A stretch of DNA of 64,000 nucleotides from Harenicola maris (lineage in GTDB: Bacteria > Pseudomonadota > Alphaproteobacteria > Rhodobacterales > Rhodobacteraceae). Made by a program: the position numbers and the translations under genes. A model generated the notes under the pieces. It was not told the origin of the DNA. It ran no database searches and saw only the letters and a program-made list of their open reading frames with translations. Each line of letters begins with the position of its first letter. Position 1 is the first letter of the stretch. The DNA is taken from contig JADQAZ010000001.1 of the NCBI GenBank assembly GCA_018524345.1, positions 1-64,000 on the forward strand. The letters are read 5' to 3'. Shown piece after piece: positions 37,104 through 46,564 of the stretch.

Positions 37104-37850
37104 ATGAGCGATATGACCCCTACGAACCAAAAACCGAAATGGGCCCAAGGGCTTGTTCGCAAGCTGCCTATTGTTGCCATTGTCGCTGTCGCGCTGATCG
37201 GTGCCTTCACCCTGCGCGACTCGCTCAGCTTTCAGGCCCTTGCCGAAAACCGCGAGGCTTTGATCGCATTTCGGGATGCCAACTACCTGCTGACGGTTGT
37301 GTTGTTCATTGCGGCCTATGTCGGGATCGTGGCTTTCTCCCTTCCCGGGGCGACCATTGCCACCCTGACCGGCGGGTTCCTCTTCGCGACCTTCCCGGGC
37401 GCCTTGTATAATGTGACCGGGGCAACCCTTGGCGCGATTGCGATTTTTCAGGCGGCTCGCTGGGGCTTTGGTGACAAGCTGGGTGCAAAGATCGAAGGCG
37501 CAGGGGGCGCTGTCAAAAAGATCAAGGACGGGATCGACGAGAACCAGTGGTCCATGCTGTTCCTGATCCGTCTTGTGCCTGCGGTGCCTTTCTTTGTTGC
37601 CAATCTGGTGCCCTCCTTCATGCAGGTGCCTTTGCACCGCTTTGCGATTTCGACCTTCCTTGGCATTGTCCCGGGGGCTGTCGTTTACACCTCTGTCGGT
37701 GCCGGGCTAGGTGAAGTCTTTGCGCGGGGGGAGACACCGAACCTTGGCATTATCTTTGAACCGCACATCCTGCTGCCGATTATCGGCCTGTGCCTGCTGG
37801 CCGTGTTGCCAATCGTCATCAAATCCATTCGCGGCAAGAAAGGCCTGTAA
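37104..37850 (+). CDS. TVP38/TMEM64-family (VTT domain) membrane protein
   Basis: The 248-aa protein has about five or six TM segments and the VTT/DedA-like signature: FSLPGATIATLTGGFLFATFPG, then GFGDKL and RLVPAVPFFVANLVPSFMQVP. VTT proteins are linked to membrane lipid movement and membrane potential; the precise role is open. The flavin disulfide reductase starts 3 nt after the stop, a pairing that suggests joint use. Confidence 0.88.
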   Translation: MSDMTPTNQKPKWAQGLVRKLPIVAIVAVALIGAFTLRDSLSFQALAENREALIAFRDANYLLTVVLFIAAYVGIVAFSLPGATIATLTGGFLFATFPGALYNVTGATLGAIAIFQAARWGFGDKLGAKIEGAGGAVKKIKDGIDENQWSMLFLIRLVPAVPFFVANLVPSFMQVPLHRFAISTFLGIVPGAVVYTSVGAGLGEVFARGETPNLGIIFEPHILLPIIGLCLLAVLPIVIKSIRGKKGL

Positions 37851-37853
37851 GTC

Positions 37854-39269
37854 ATGAACAAGATCAAAACAGATATCTGTATCATCGGGGCTGGATCCGG
37901 CGGTTTGTCGGTGGCTGCTGGCGCGGCGCAAATGGGTGCGAAGGTTGTCCTGCTGGAAGGGCACAAAATGGGGGGGGATTGCCTGAATTACGGCTGCGTT
38001 CCGTCCAAAGCATTGATTGCCGCGGGCAAACACGCCTATGCCATGGGCACCGGTGCGCCCTTTGGCGTCACCCCGGCCGATGCGCAGGTGAATTACAGCG
38101 CAGCAAAGGATCACGTGCATAGTGTGATCGCGACCATCGAACCCCACGACAGCCAGGAGCGGTTTGAGGGGTTCGGGATCGAGGTGATCCGCGAGTTCGG
38201 GGAATTCATCTCCGAAACCGAGGTGCAGGCCGGTGATACGATCATCGAGGCCCGCCGCTTTGTCATCGCCACAGGGTCCAAACCCTTTGTTCCGCCGATT
38301 AGCGGCCTGGATCAGGTGCCCTACGAGACGAACGAGACCATTTTCGACCTGCGCGAGAAGCCGGACCACCTTCTGGTCATCGGCGGCGGCCCGATCGGCA
38401 TGGAGATGGCGCAGGCGCATCGCCGCCTAGGCTGCGAAGTCACGGTGATCGAGGGGGCCAAGGCCATGGGTAAGGATGACCCGGAGATGGCCGCCGTAGT
38501 GTTGAACCGCCTGCGCGAAGAGGGAATCACAATTGTAGAGGATGCTTCGGCCGAGGAGATCAGCGGATCCGCCGGGGATATCACCGTCAAAACCTCGAAC
38601 GGGACATTCAAGGGCTCTCACCTGCTGATGGCCGTTGGCCGCAAAGTGAACATCGATAAGCTAAATCTGGCCGCAGGCGGGATTGACCATGACCGCGCGG
38701 TCAAGGTGGGGGATGACCTCAAATCGGTAAGCAACCGCAAGGTCTATGCTATTGGCGATGCGGCGGGCGGGATGCAGTTTACCCATCTCGCAGGTTATCA
38801 CGCGGGCATTGTTGTTCGCTCCGCTCTGTTCGGTTTGCCTGCAAAGGCGAAGACCTCTCACATTCCATGGGCAACCTACACCGACCCGGAGCTGGCACAT
38901 GTTGGCCTGACGGAGGCGGAAGCCAAAGAAAAATTCGGCGACAAGGCAGAGGTCTTCCGTTTCCCCTATGCCGAAAATGACCGAGCGGTGGCAGAGGGCA
39001 AAACCACAGGCCTGATCAAGGTTATGGTCCACAAAGGAAGGCCGGTTGGCGCAAGCATTGCGGGCGCACAGGCCGGGGAGCTGATCTCGATGTGGGCAAT
39101 GGCAATCGCCAACAACCAGAAAATGTCGGCCCTCGCCAACACTGTTTTACCCTATCCGACACTGGCAGAGATTAACAAACGCGCCGCGAGTGCCTATTTT
39201 ACCCCCAAGCTATTCGATAGCCCACGGGTGAAGCAGATCGTTGGGTTCGTTCAAAAATGGATTCCGTAG
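37854..39269 (+). CDS. FAD-dependent pyridine nucleotide-disulfide oxidoreductase
   Basis: This 471-aa protein belongs to the dihydrolipoamide dehydrogenase/mercuric reductase family. It has the FAD motif IIGAGSGGLSVAAGA (residues 10-24), the redox pair GGDCLNYGCVPSKA (Cys43, Cys48), the NAD(P) motif VIGGGPIGMEMAQAH, YAIGDAAGG, and a C-terminal dimer domain ending ASAYFTPKLFD. The C-terminal HP diad typical of true Lpd is not evident (LPYPTLAE instead of HAHPTL), so it is not a standard pyruvate-dehydrogenase E3. No MerA N-terminal metal domain is present. It ends in TAG. Confidence 0.88.
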   Translation: MNKIKTDICIIGAGSGGLSVAAGAAQMGAKVVLLEGHKMGGDCLNYGCVPSKALIAAGKHAYAMGTGAPFGVTPADAQVNYSAAKDHVHSVIATIEPHDSQERFEGFGIEVIREFGEFISETEVQAGDTIIEARRFVIATGSKPFVPPISGLDQVPYETNETIFDLREKPDHLLVIGGGPIGMEMAQAHRRLGCEVTVIEGAKAMGKDDPEMAAVVLNRLREEGITIVEDASAEEISGSAGDITVKTSNGTFKGSHLLMAVGRKVNIDKLNLAAGGIDHDRAVKVGDDLKSVSNRKVYAIGDAAGGMQFTHLAGYHAGIVVRSALFGLPAKAKTSHIPWATYTDPELAHVGLTEAEAKEKFGDKAEVFRFPYAENDRAVAEGKTTGLIKVMVHKGRPVGASIAGAQAGELISMWAMAIANNQKMSALANTVLPYPTLAEINKRAASAYFTPKLFDSPRVKQIVGFVQKWIP

Positions 39270-39293
39270 GGAAATTGGGATAAAGCACGCCTA

Positions 39294-40700
39294 ATGTTTG
39301 TGAATACTCTTTCTGGGCGTTTTTTGCTCCTGACCGTTATCTTCGTCATGTTGGCGGAGGTCCTGATCTTTGTTCCCTCAGTTGCTCGCTTTCGCGAGGA
39401 TTACCTGCAAACACGGCTTGAGAAGGCGCAAATCGCCTCTCTTGCCCTGCTGGCCGTCGAGGACATGATTGATCAGGAGCTTGAGGCCGAGCTGCTTGAG
39501 AATGCCGGCGTTCTTAATGTGGTGCTGCGGCGGGACGAGATCAAACAGCTGATCCTGTCCTCAACCATCCCGGCGCCGATCTACGCGACCTATGATTTGC
39601 GTCGGTCAACGGTCTTTGGCCTCGTACGTGATGCCCAGATGCAGGTGTTCGATTCCGAGGAGCGGATTATTCGTGTGATCGGGGAGCCTGTTCAGGGCGC
39701 GGGCATGTTAATCGAGGTCACGATGAGCAACGCCAAGTTGCGGGCGGCAATGATTGACTATGGTCTTCGAATCCTCCTGATCTCGGCCATTATCTCTGTT
39801 GTCACCGCATTTATGCTGTTCCTTGCGGTGCGAAGGCTGCTTGTGACGCCGATCAAGCGTGTGGTGCGGCACATGAAGAGCTACTCCAGTGCGCCGGAGG
39901 ATGCCCGGCGCATCATCGTTCCAACCGCGGGTGTGACCGAGCTGTTTGAAGCTGAATCCGCCCTGCAGGACCTTCAGACGCAGCTTACCTCATCCCTCCG
40001 CCAGAAGGAGCATTTGGCCCAACTTGGCGGCGCTGTCGCCAAGATCAGCCATGATTTGCGCAATATCCTGACGACGGCGCAACTCTTCGCCGACCGGATG
40101 GAAATGAGCAATGACCCGGGCGTGCAGCGCGCGGCGCCCAAGTTGGTAAGCTCGATCAGCCGTGCGGTATCCCTTTGCGAAAGCACGCTGGCCTTCGGCA
40201 AGGCCGAGGAATCACCGCCCAAACTCTCTCGCCTTCCCTTGGGAACGATCATTCAGGACGTGATCGACAGCGAGGCCTTGAGCGCAGAGGCCGAGGGCGT
40301 GCGGATCCAGAATGAATGTGATCCCGAAATGTCCCTACGCGCCGATCCAGAGCAGCTTTACCGCGTGCTTTCAAACCTCGTGCGCAATGCACGGCAGGCT
40401 CTCAGCACCCATGATGGGGAGCGGATGATTACACTGACCGCGCAGGAAGATCGGGATGGTTGGACGTTGCGGGTTTCTGACAGTGGTCCGGGCCTTCCTC
40501 CTAAAGCGCAAGAGAATCTGTTTCAGGCGTTTCAGGGCGGGGCACGAAAAGGCGGCTCTGGCCTCGGCCTCGTTATTGCGCAGGAATTGATACGCGGTCA
40601 CGGCGGCACGCTGAAGCTGGATAAGACCGGTCCGGATGGCACGGATTTTGTAATCTACCTGCCGAAAGCCATCCTCTCATTGGATGCCGTTGCGAAATAG
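39294..40700 (+). CDS. orphan sensor histidine kinase
   Basis: The 468-aa kinase has TM1 (about 8-28), a periplasmic sensor (about 30-155), TM2 (about 160-180), a HAMP-like linker, a dimerisation helix with the phospho-acceptor His in AKISHDLRNILTT and an ATPase domain with N-box NLVRNARQAL, G1 DSGPGLPP and G2 GGSGLGLVIAQ. All catalytic boxes are intact. No response regulator gene is adjacent, so the partner is elsewhere. It starts 24 nt after the disulfide reductase gene and may share its transcript. It ends in TAG. Confidence 0.93.
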   Translation: MFVNTLSGRFLLLTVIFVMLAEVLIFVPSVARFREDYLQTRLEKAQIASLALLAVEDMIDQELEAELLENAGVLNVVLRRDEIKQLILSSTIPAPIYATYDLRRSTVFGLVRDAQMQVFDSEERIIRVIGEPVQGAGMLIEVTMSNAKLRAAMIDYGLRILLISAIISVVTAFMLFLAVRRLLVTPIKRVVRHMKSYSSAPEDARRIIVPTAGVTELFEAESALQDLQTQLTSSLRQKEHLAQLGGAVAKISHDLRNILTTAQLFADRMEMSNDPGVQRAAPKLVSSISRAVSLCESTLAFGKAEESPPKLSRLPLGTIIQDVIDSEALSAEAEGVRIQNECDPEMSLRADPEQLYRVLSNLVRNARQALSTHDGERMITLTAQEDRDGWTLRVSDSGPGLPPKAQENLFQAFQGGARKGGSGLGLVIAQELIRGHGGTLKLDKTGPDGTDFVIYLPKAILSLDAVAK

Positions 40701-40772
40701 TTGGCAGACTTTGAAAAAGGTGCAGAATGGCTCTTGCATAGGCCACGCGCCCTCGCTATCAGGGCCACCTCG

Positions 40773-40849
40773 GCGCTGGTAGCTCAGTTGGATAGAGTAC
40801 TTGACTACGAATCAAGGGGTCGGGGGTTCGAATCCTCCCCAGCGCGCCA
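40773..40849 (+). tRNA. tRNA-Arg (anticodon ACG)
   Basis: The acceptor stem GCGCTGG pairs with CCAGCGC, followed by the discriminator G and encoded CCA (40847-40849). The D arm contains AGCTCAGTTGGATAGAG, the anticodon stem CTTGA/TCAAG encloses CTACGAA (anticodon ACG, read as ICG for CGU/CGC/CGA), and the T arm has GGTTCGAATCC. It is 77 nt with CCA. Confidence 0.97.
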
Positions 40850-41217
40850 TTTCCCTTTCTGTGAAGCGACACATTCCCCATCTGGGTCGGTGACCGTCCA
40901 TTTTGGACGCGTTTCTTTGGCTTTGCTCGATGGAGGAGATGTTTGACATTGCCTCTCCTCCAAAGCTGATTTTGAGACAATGACTGCAGCGTGCCTACCT
41001 CTGAAATCAACTCCGGGTGACGGTTAGAGGAAGCGGCAGCAGAGCGAACGGGCCAGGCCAAACTAGACATCGGCAGCGAACAGCGTGCAAGCTTGGGTCT
41101 AACCCTAACTGAAAAGGGATACGCATCGTTCACTCTGGCGATTTTTTGCCGAGAATTTTCGACGGAAAACCGGGCCTGATCTGTTCAATGCATACCAAAT
41201 GCAAAGGGAACCCGAGA
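40850..41217. other. gene-poor stretch after tRNA-Arg with an inverted repeat
   Basis: No convincing gene lies in these 368 bp. TGGAGGAGA (40931-40939) and TCTCCTCCA (40954-40962) form a perfect 9-bp inverted repeat with a 14-base loop. No integrase, direct copy of the tRNA 3' end or attachment site was seen. Confidence 0.5.
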
Positions 41218-42805
41218 ATGCAAAAATTTACCTATGCGGCGTTTGCAGCGATGCTGTCCACCTTGCCACTCGCTTCTCAGGCGGAGATTGCTGACACAAT
41301 ATTGTCGGGTGGCAAAATTCTGACCGCTGGTGAGGATTTCTCAATCGTCGAAGCTTTGGCAATCAAGGATGGACGTATTCTGGCGACAGGGGGGGCTGAT
41401 GCAGTTGCTGATCTGATTGGCGAGGAAACAATCGTCATCAACCTTGACGGTAAGACTGTTATTCCCGGCCTGATCGACAATCACCTGCATTTCATTCGGG
41501 GTGTGTGGAACAATCAAACAGAGGTTCGTTTAAGCGGCATTACCTCGCGCGCGGCTGCACTGGAGCATATTGCCGCCTACGCAGCCCAGGCCGAACCCGG
41601 CACATGGGTGACGACAATCGGGGGGGACGCTGGATCAATTCCTTGACGACACCACGCCGTTCACCTTGACAGAGCTGGACGCAGCCGCTCCTAATAACCC
41701 ACTGTACTTGTTGCGTAACTATTCGAACGGATTTGCTAATACCGCAGCCTTTGATGCCTTGGATATCGATAATGGAGCGTCTGCTGTGCTTTCAGGCCGC
41801 GACGGTCTGGCGCCATTTACGGATGCTGTCACCTGGAGAAACAAGACGTCCAGCCCCGAAGCCATCCTGAACTACATGTCGGTTCTGAACGGGATGGGGC
41901 TGACCATGGTGTATGATGTCGGGCGCCCGTCAGAAGGGAACCTTGATCCTCTCGAAGACCTTGCCGCGAAGCGGGATCTCCCGCTGCGCGTGTTCCACAC
42001 CTTGCGGTACTCCGCTAGCGACGAGGCCTCGACCAATGATGCGCTGGAGCTGATCAACGGAGGGGCGAAGCCGTTTTCCAATGATCCGCAATTCGGTTTG
42101 CTGGGGCTTGGTGAACACATCTATGCTCCGATGCTCGACAATGCGAACTGGACCAAAGAATGGGAAGAGGGGACCTGGGGCCCCTTTAGCGAAATCTCTT
42201 TTGCCGCTGCGCGAAACGGCTGGACCGTTCATGAACATGTGATGAGCCAAGCAACGGCGGTTCAGTACCTAAACCTTATTGAAGACATCGCCAAAGAAAT
42301 TCCGGAGGTTTCCGAGCTGCGTTGGACCTTTGCCCATGTCAACGGCATACAAGATGAGGATATCGCCCGCGCTGCAGAGCTTGGGGTCGCCTTTGGTGTG
42401 CATTCTCAGGCCCGGATGAGCGTTCGTGCCATGGACGCACCAAGAATAGGGTCGTTATCGCGATCCGGTGCGCTTTGGGGGCTCGGGTCCGATGCGGGTA
42501 TCGTCGCGCCAGCCAACCCGTTCTGGACCCTTGAGTGGGCCATTTCCGGAACCAATGTAGCCGGTCGAAGCGGTTGGTCCGAGGATCAGCGTGTCTCCCG
42601 AGAACAGGCCTTGCGTGCGCACACCACATACAATGCCAAGCTTTTGTTTGTGGAGGACGACCTTGGCACGCTTGAGGTTGGTAAGCTGGCTGACCTCGTG
42701 GTGTTGGATCAGGATTACATGACGATTGAAGCCACCGAAATCTCTTCGATCAAGCCCGTTCTGACAATGACTGGAGGCGAAGTCGTTTACCAAAGCGCAG
42801 ACTGA
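41218..42805 (+). pseudogene. exported amidohydrolase (YtcJ-like) with frameshift at a G7 tract
   Basis: The first part (ATG 41218) has a signal peptide (MQKFTYAAFAAMLSTLPLASQA) and the start of a metal-dependent amidohydrolase (TVIPGLIDNHLHFIRG, with the HLH metal site). It stops at 41644. The rest continues one base out of frame from about 41627 (TLDQFLDDTTPFTLTELDA) to 42805, and holds VHEHVMSQ, RWTFAHVNG, GLGSDAGIV and the C-terminal LEVGKLADLVVLD. The switch is in seven G at 41620-41626; six would restore one frame. The result is an approximately 528-aa enzyme if the tract slips or is miscalled. Its substrate is unknown. Confidence 0.8.
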
Positions 42806-42994
42806 CGCGAGATGAGCTAAATTGGCTAAGGGCGGCTTCACTGGGCGCGCCCAAAAAGGCCGGTCGTATCGCCTTGGCACCGAAGAATAGAGCGCCGTCA
42901 TCATCGTGACCATGGAAGCCGAGGAAGCCGGATGCGCGCCCACCTTGATCCCATCCGCGTTGGGGCGCGACACAGCCGCGCCCCGTAGTCAGGT

Positions 42995-44008
42995 TCAACC
43001 GTTCCGGTAGGTGTAGCTATAGCCGTTCAATGCAGGCTGCCCGCCGAGGTGGGCGTAGAGCACTTTGGAGCCTTCAGGGAAGAAGCCCTTCTTCACCAGA
43101 TCAATCATGCCTTGCATGGATTTGCCTTCATAAACCGGATCGGTGATCATGGCTTCGGTCTGGGCGGCAAGGCGGATCGCGTCGTTTGTTTCGGCGCTCG
43201 GCACGCCGTAGGCCGGATAGGCGTAGTCGGGGTTGATGTGGATGTCTTTATCCTCAATCGAATAACCGCATTCGATCAGATCGCAGGTCTTGTTCGCGAT
43301 TTCCTTAACCTGCGCGCGGGTCTGATCGACGGTGCCCGAGGCATCGATACCGATCACGCGGTCGGCGCGCCCATCCTTCTTGAAGCCCACAATCATGCCG
43401 CCCTGGGTCGATCCGGTGACGACACAAACCACGATGTAGTCAAACTTGAAGCCCAACTCGGCCTCTTGTTCGCGCACCTCTTCGGCAAAGCCGACATAGC
43501 CGAGGCAGCCATGGGGATGGACGGATGCGCCCGCCGGAATGCCATAGGGTTTGCCGCCTTCTTTTTTCACGTCCTCGATGGCCTCTTCATAGCTTGTCCG
43601 AATGCCGATATCGAAGCCGTCATCCACAAGGCGACTGTCCGCGCCCATCAAGCGGGTCATCAGGATATTGCCCACGCGGTCATAAACCGCGTCGTCATGG
43701 GGCACCCATGCTTCCTGGACCAAACGGCACTTCATCCCGATTTTGGCCGCAGTGGCCGCAACCATTCGTGTGTGGTTTGATTGGACCCCGCCAATGGAGA
43801 CAAGCGTATCGGCACCGGATTTGATCGCGTCAGGCACGATGTATTCTAGTTTGCGCAGCTTGTTCCCGCCCTGCGCAAGGCCGGAATTGCAATCCTCGCG
43901 CTTTGCGTAGATCTCGACCTTGCCGCCGAGGGCCTCGGTCAGGCGGGGAAGGTGTTCGATTGGCGTCTTGCCAAAGGTCAGGGGGTAACGTTCAAATTTT
44001 TCCAGCAT
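42995..44008 (-). CDS. acdS: 1-aminocyclopropane-1-carboxylate deaminase
   Basis: This PLP enzyme (337 aa from ATG 44008) cleaves ACC to ammonia and 2-oxobutyrate. The PLP Lys50 in [10 protein letters not shown], the loop GGVQSNHTR, Tyr267 in PAYGVP and the Tyr293-Glu294 pair in PVYEGK match ACC deaminase; the related D-cysteine desulfhydrase differs at those sites. GGAGAGCCACC precedes the start. An Lrp-type regulator is divergent, as in known acdS-acdR pairs. A marine bacterium may use it for ACC from algae or for D-amino acid-like substrates. Confidence 0.93.
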   Translation of the reverse strand: MLEKFERYPLTFGKTPIEHLPRLTEALGGKVEIYAKREDCNSGLAQGGNKLRKLEYIVPDAIKSGADTLVSIGGVQSNHTRMVAATAAKIGMKCRLVQEAWVPHDDAVYDRVGNILMTRLMGADSRLVDDGFDIGIRTSYEEAIEDVKKEGGKPYGIPAGASVHPHGCLGYVGFAEEVREQEAELGFKFDYIVVCVVTGSTQGGMIVGFKKDGRADRVIGIDASGTVDQTRAQVKEIANKTCDLIECGYSIEDKDIHINPDYAYPAYGVPSAETNDAIRLAAQTEAMITDPVYEGKSMQGMIDLVKKGFFPEGSKVLYAHLGGQPALNGYSYTYRNG

Positions 44009-44108
44009 GGTGGCTCTCCTGCGATTGCGTTGTGTAAAGGATAGCAGAGGGTTCCAGATGGGTGCTTTCAGTTTGGGGATTTGATTTTTGAGTGATTGAA
44101 GATTTAGT

Positions 44109-44136
44109 GTCCATATTCGGATGTTGTGCGTCCATA
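44109..44136. promoter_or_regulatory. two GTCCATA repeats in the acdS-Lrp gap
   Basis: GTCCATA occurs at 44109-44115 and 44130-44136, a 21-bp period that places both on the same helix face. They sit in the 157-bp divergent region, just upstream of the Lrp-type gene. Lrp proteins often bind such phased sites; this is the best candidate operator. Confidence 0.45.
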
Positions 44137-44165
44137 GTATGACAAAAATGAAAGGATCTTTCACG

Positions 44166-44624
44166 ATGCCTTTGGATCGAATCGATAAACGCATGCTTCA
44201 ACTCCTGCAAAAAGACGGGCGGCTTTCAAACGCGGAGCTGGCTGCAAAGGTTAACGTCAGTCCTGCAACCTGCCACAGGCGCACTCAAAGGCTCTTTAAG
44301 GATGGCCACATTCAATCCGTCCGCGCGGTCATCAATCCCGAGGCCGTCGGGTTGGGCGCGATTGCTATGGTCGGCGTTGTGCTCGATCGCTCCACCCCTG
44401 AGAGCTTTGCGAACTTTGAGGCTGCTATCCTTGACCTTCCGATGATCCTTGATTGCCACCTTGTGGCGGGGGATTTTGACTATCTGCTGAAAATTCGCAT
44501 GGCGGATATGGCAGATTTCAATCGTCTCCATGGGGAGGTTCTGATTGCGCTGCCCGAAGTCCGGCAGGCCCGGACGTTCTTTGTGATGAAAGAGGTCAAA
44601 GACGGTGCGCCGCTGAGTTTTTGA
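44166..44624 (+). CDS. Lrp/AsnC-family regulator (AcdR-like)
   Basis: The protein (152 aa from ATG 44166) has an N-terminal helix-turn-helix ([23 protein letters not shown] and [15 protein letters not shown]) and a C-terminal RAM/ligand domain with [21 protein letters not shown] and [15 protein letters not shown]. An ATG at 44148 is an alternative start; AAAGGATC suits the later one. Its divergent placement to acdS matches AcdR, the Lrp-type activator of ACC deaminase genes in Pseudomonas. That assignment is inference from context. Confidence 0.88.
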   Translation: MPLDRIDKRMLQLLQKDGRLSNAELAAKVNVSPATCHRRTQRLFKDGHIQSVRAVINPEAVGLGAIAMVGVVLDRSTPESFANFEAAILDLPMILDCHLVAGDFDYLLKIRMADMADFNRLHGEVLIALPEVRQARTFFVMKEVKDGAPLSF

Positions 44625-44716
44625 ACTTCGTAGGGCGGTGACGATTCGGGATGTAAGCGCGCTCAAGGGAAAGCTCTGACGCGGAAGATGTCAGAACGAT
44701 GCCTCCGCAGGCGCAT

Positions 44717-45304
44717 CTATTCCGATGACGCTGCCATTTGTTTCGAGGCCTCGAGGATTCCCTCCCAGATGATGTCCAGCGCTGCGGAAAGGGAGAGGTT
44801 CTCACTATGCTCCCACAGAAAAATGGTGCGCCCGATGGCGTCGGTGGCCATGCCTGAGAGCGCCGCGGCAAGTTGCTTGTTCTTAACGCGCGCGGTCAGG
44901 TCCTCGGTAAGGCTTTCGCGTTCGGCCATCAAAAATCCGTCAAGAATACCGCGCGCCTTTTCATTTGATCGCAGGACATTTCCCACCAGTCTGACAACGG
45001 GGGCATCTTCGGTCAGCGCTTTGATGTGCGCATTTAGGAACGCTTTGAGGTCTTGGTGCAAAGGGCCGTTTCCTTCGCATAGGGCTGTTTTATCTTCGTC
45101 GCTATAGGGGGGCGGGGTGCCGATTGCTGCAGATTCCTTGTTGACGAAATAGTTGAAAAAGGTGCGCGTGCTGACCCCTGCTGCGGCGGCGATCTCTTCG
45201 GTTGTGACCTGATCAAGGCCCTTTTGGGCCGCTAGCTCCAGCGTTGCGATTTGAATATCACGTGCCGTTTGCTGCTTTCGTCTCTCTCGTAACGAAACTG
45301 TCAT
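44717..45304 (-). CDS. TetR-family repressor of the RND operon
   Basis: The 195-aa regulator has an N-terminal HTH (VTTEEIAAAAGVSTRTFFNYF, about residues 33-53) and a helical C-terminal ligand domain. It is divergent from the RND efflux operon with 78 bp between start codons, and a 21-bp near-perfect palindrome lies in this gap, so it probably represses the pump and itself. The inducing ligand is unknown. It ends in TAG. Confidence 0.92.
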   Translation of the reverse strand: MTVSLRERRKQQTARDIQIATLELAAQKGLDQVTTEEIAAAAGVSTRTFFNYFVNKESAAIGTPPPYSDEDKTALCEGNGPLHQDLKAFLNAHIKALTEDAPVVRLVGNVLRSNEKARGILDGFLMAERESLTEDLTARVKNKQLAAALSGMATDAIGRTIFLWEHSENLSLSAALDIIWEGILEASKQMAASSE

Positions 45305-45321
45305 TTTCCATATTCCTGCAT

Positions 45322-45342
45322 ACTGTGCAATATTTGCGCAGT
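45322..45342. promoter_or_regulatory. TetR-type operator palindrome
   Basis: ACTGTGCAA (45322-45330) and TTGCGCAGT (45334-45342) are inverted repeats with 8 of 9 matches and a 3-bp centre. The site is midway between the TetR gene and the adaptor gene start. Size, symmetry and place fit a TetR operator. Confidence 0.7.
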
Positions 45343-45382
45343 GGGCACCATGCCTGCCCGATAGTCAAGGATTTAGGGCCAG

Positions 45383-46561
45383 ATGAGAGCCAAGCTGTGG
45401 AAGATAATGGGCGCAATGCTCGCGTTGTTGGGGTCTGGGGTCGTTGCAAATGCGCAGCCGGGGCCCCCTGCGGGTATGACGATGGGCCCTCTCGAAGTGG
45501 GTGTTGTTGAAATGCAGTTGCAAGAGGTGCCGCGTGTCATGACCTCCCCGGGGATTGCCGTGGCCTTTCAGCAGGTAGAGGTACGTCCGAGTATTGGCGG
45601 GGTGGTTCAAGAGATCCTTTATACGCCTGACCAACTTCTTGAGGTCGGCGATCCATTGTTCCGGATTGATGACGCCTCATACGTGGCCGCTGAAGCTTCG
45701 GCGCGGGCGGATGTGGCGACAGCCTAGGCGAACCTTTCAGTGGCGCAGTCGACCTATGATCGCGCCGAGCAGTTGATCGGACGCGGCTATACCGAGGCCG
45801 AAGTCGAGGCGGCTCGCGCAAGTCTGGCGGAGGCAAAGGCGACGCTGGATGCGGTCCAAGCCGCGCTCGATTACGCGCAGACAGAGCTTTCATGGACGAC
45901 GCTAACCAGCCCGATTGCCGGGCGTGCGGATGTGTCCACAGTCTCCGTCGGGGACCTTGTGACCGCTGGCCAGTCCGATTCCCTCACCACCATCGTTCAG
46001 TCTGATCCGATCTATGTGGATACCGTGGAAACAAGCGCGCGCATTTTGTCTGTGCGCAAGGGATTTGCCGAAGGGACCTTGGAGCAGAACGATACCCTTG
46101 AGGCGACGCTGACGCTCGAGAACGAAGAAATCTATCGCGGTCATGGGCAGCTGGTTACAGCGGGCAACACGGTATCGACGACCACGGGCACCGTGACGAT
46201 CCGGTTTAAGTTCGACAATCCGGACCATTTGATAATCCCCGGTATGTTCGCGCGCGGTGACGTTGTCATCGGCTCTACGGAAGCCTATCTGGTGCCGCAG
46301 CGGGCGGCGACGCGTGAAAGTTCCGGCAAGCTTTCGGTCTATGTCGTGGATGCTAACGGCAAGGCCGAGCAGGTCACGCTTGAGGATGATGGTAGTTACC
46401 AAAAATCTTGGATCGTGCGTGAGGGCTTGAGTGAGGGTGACCGGCTGATCGTGGACGGCTTGTCCTCGCTCCGGCCGGGGCAGGAGGTAACACCTGTCGC
46501 CGCGATCATTGATGAAAACGGTGTCGCGCGCGACGCCGAAACGCCCTCTGCGGAGGAATAA
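45383..46561 (+). pseudogene. RND efflux adaptor (membrane fusion protein) with in-frame amber codon
   Basis: The frame opens at ATG 45383 (signal peptide around MGAMLALLGSGVVANA), shows the lipoyl-like half with SPGIAVAFQQVEVRPSIGGV, reaches VATA, meets TAG at 45725-45727 and goes on in the same frame with ANLSVAQSTYDRAEQL to 46561. The second part has the hairpin, SPIAGRADVSTVSVGDLV and the beta-barrel and C-terminal domains. Without the stop it is a normal MFP of about 392 residues. The TAG is in CCTAGG, as expected from CAG (Gln) by one C-to-T change; Gln fits the coiled-coil hairpin. If not read through, the pump lacks its adaptor. Confidence 0.8.
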
Positions 46562-46564
46562 TCA

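Noticed and set aside
37854-39269. Mercuric reductase (merA) and a mer operon
   Set aside because: The redox Cys pair is shared by the whole family; the metal-binding N-domain, C-terminal Cys pair and other mer genes are missing.
40773-41217. tRNA-Arg as attachment site of an integrated element
   Set aside because: No integrase, no repeat of the tRNA 3' end downstream and no clear change of gene content; the following 370 bp are merely empty.
42806-42994. Remnant of a transporter gene between the amidohydrolase and acdS
   Set aside because: Minus-strand reading gives a plausible stretch (GAHPASSASMVTMMTAL) but it is short, broken and matches nothing I can name.
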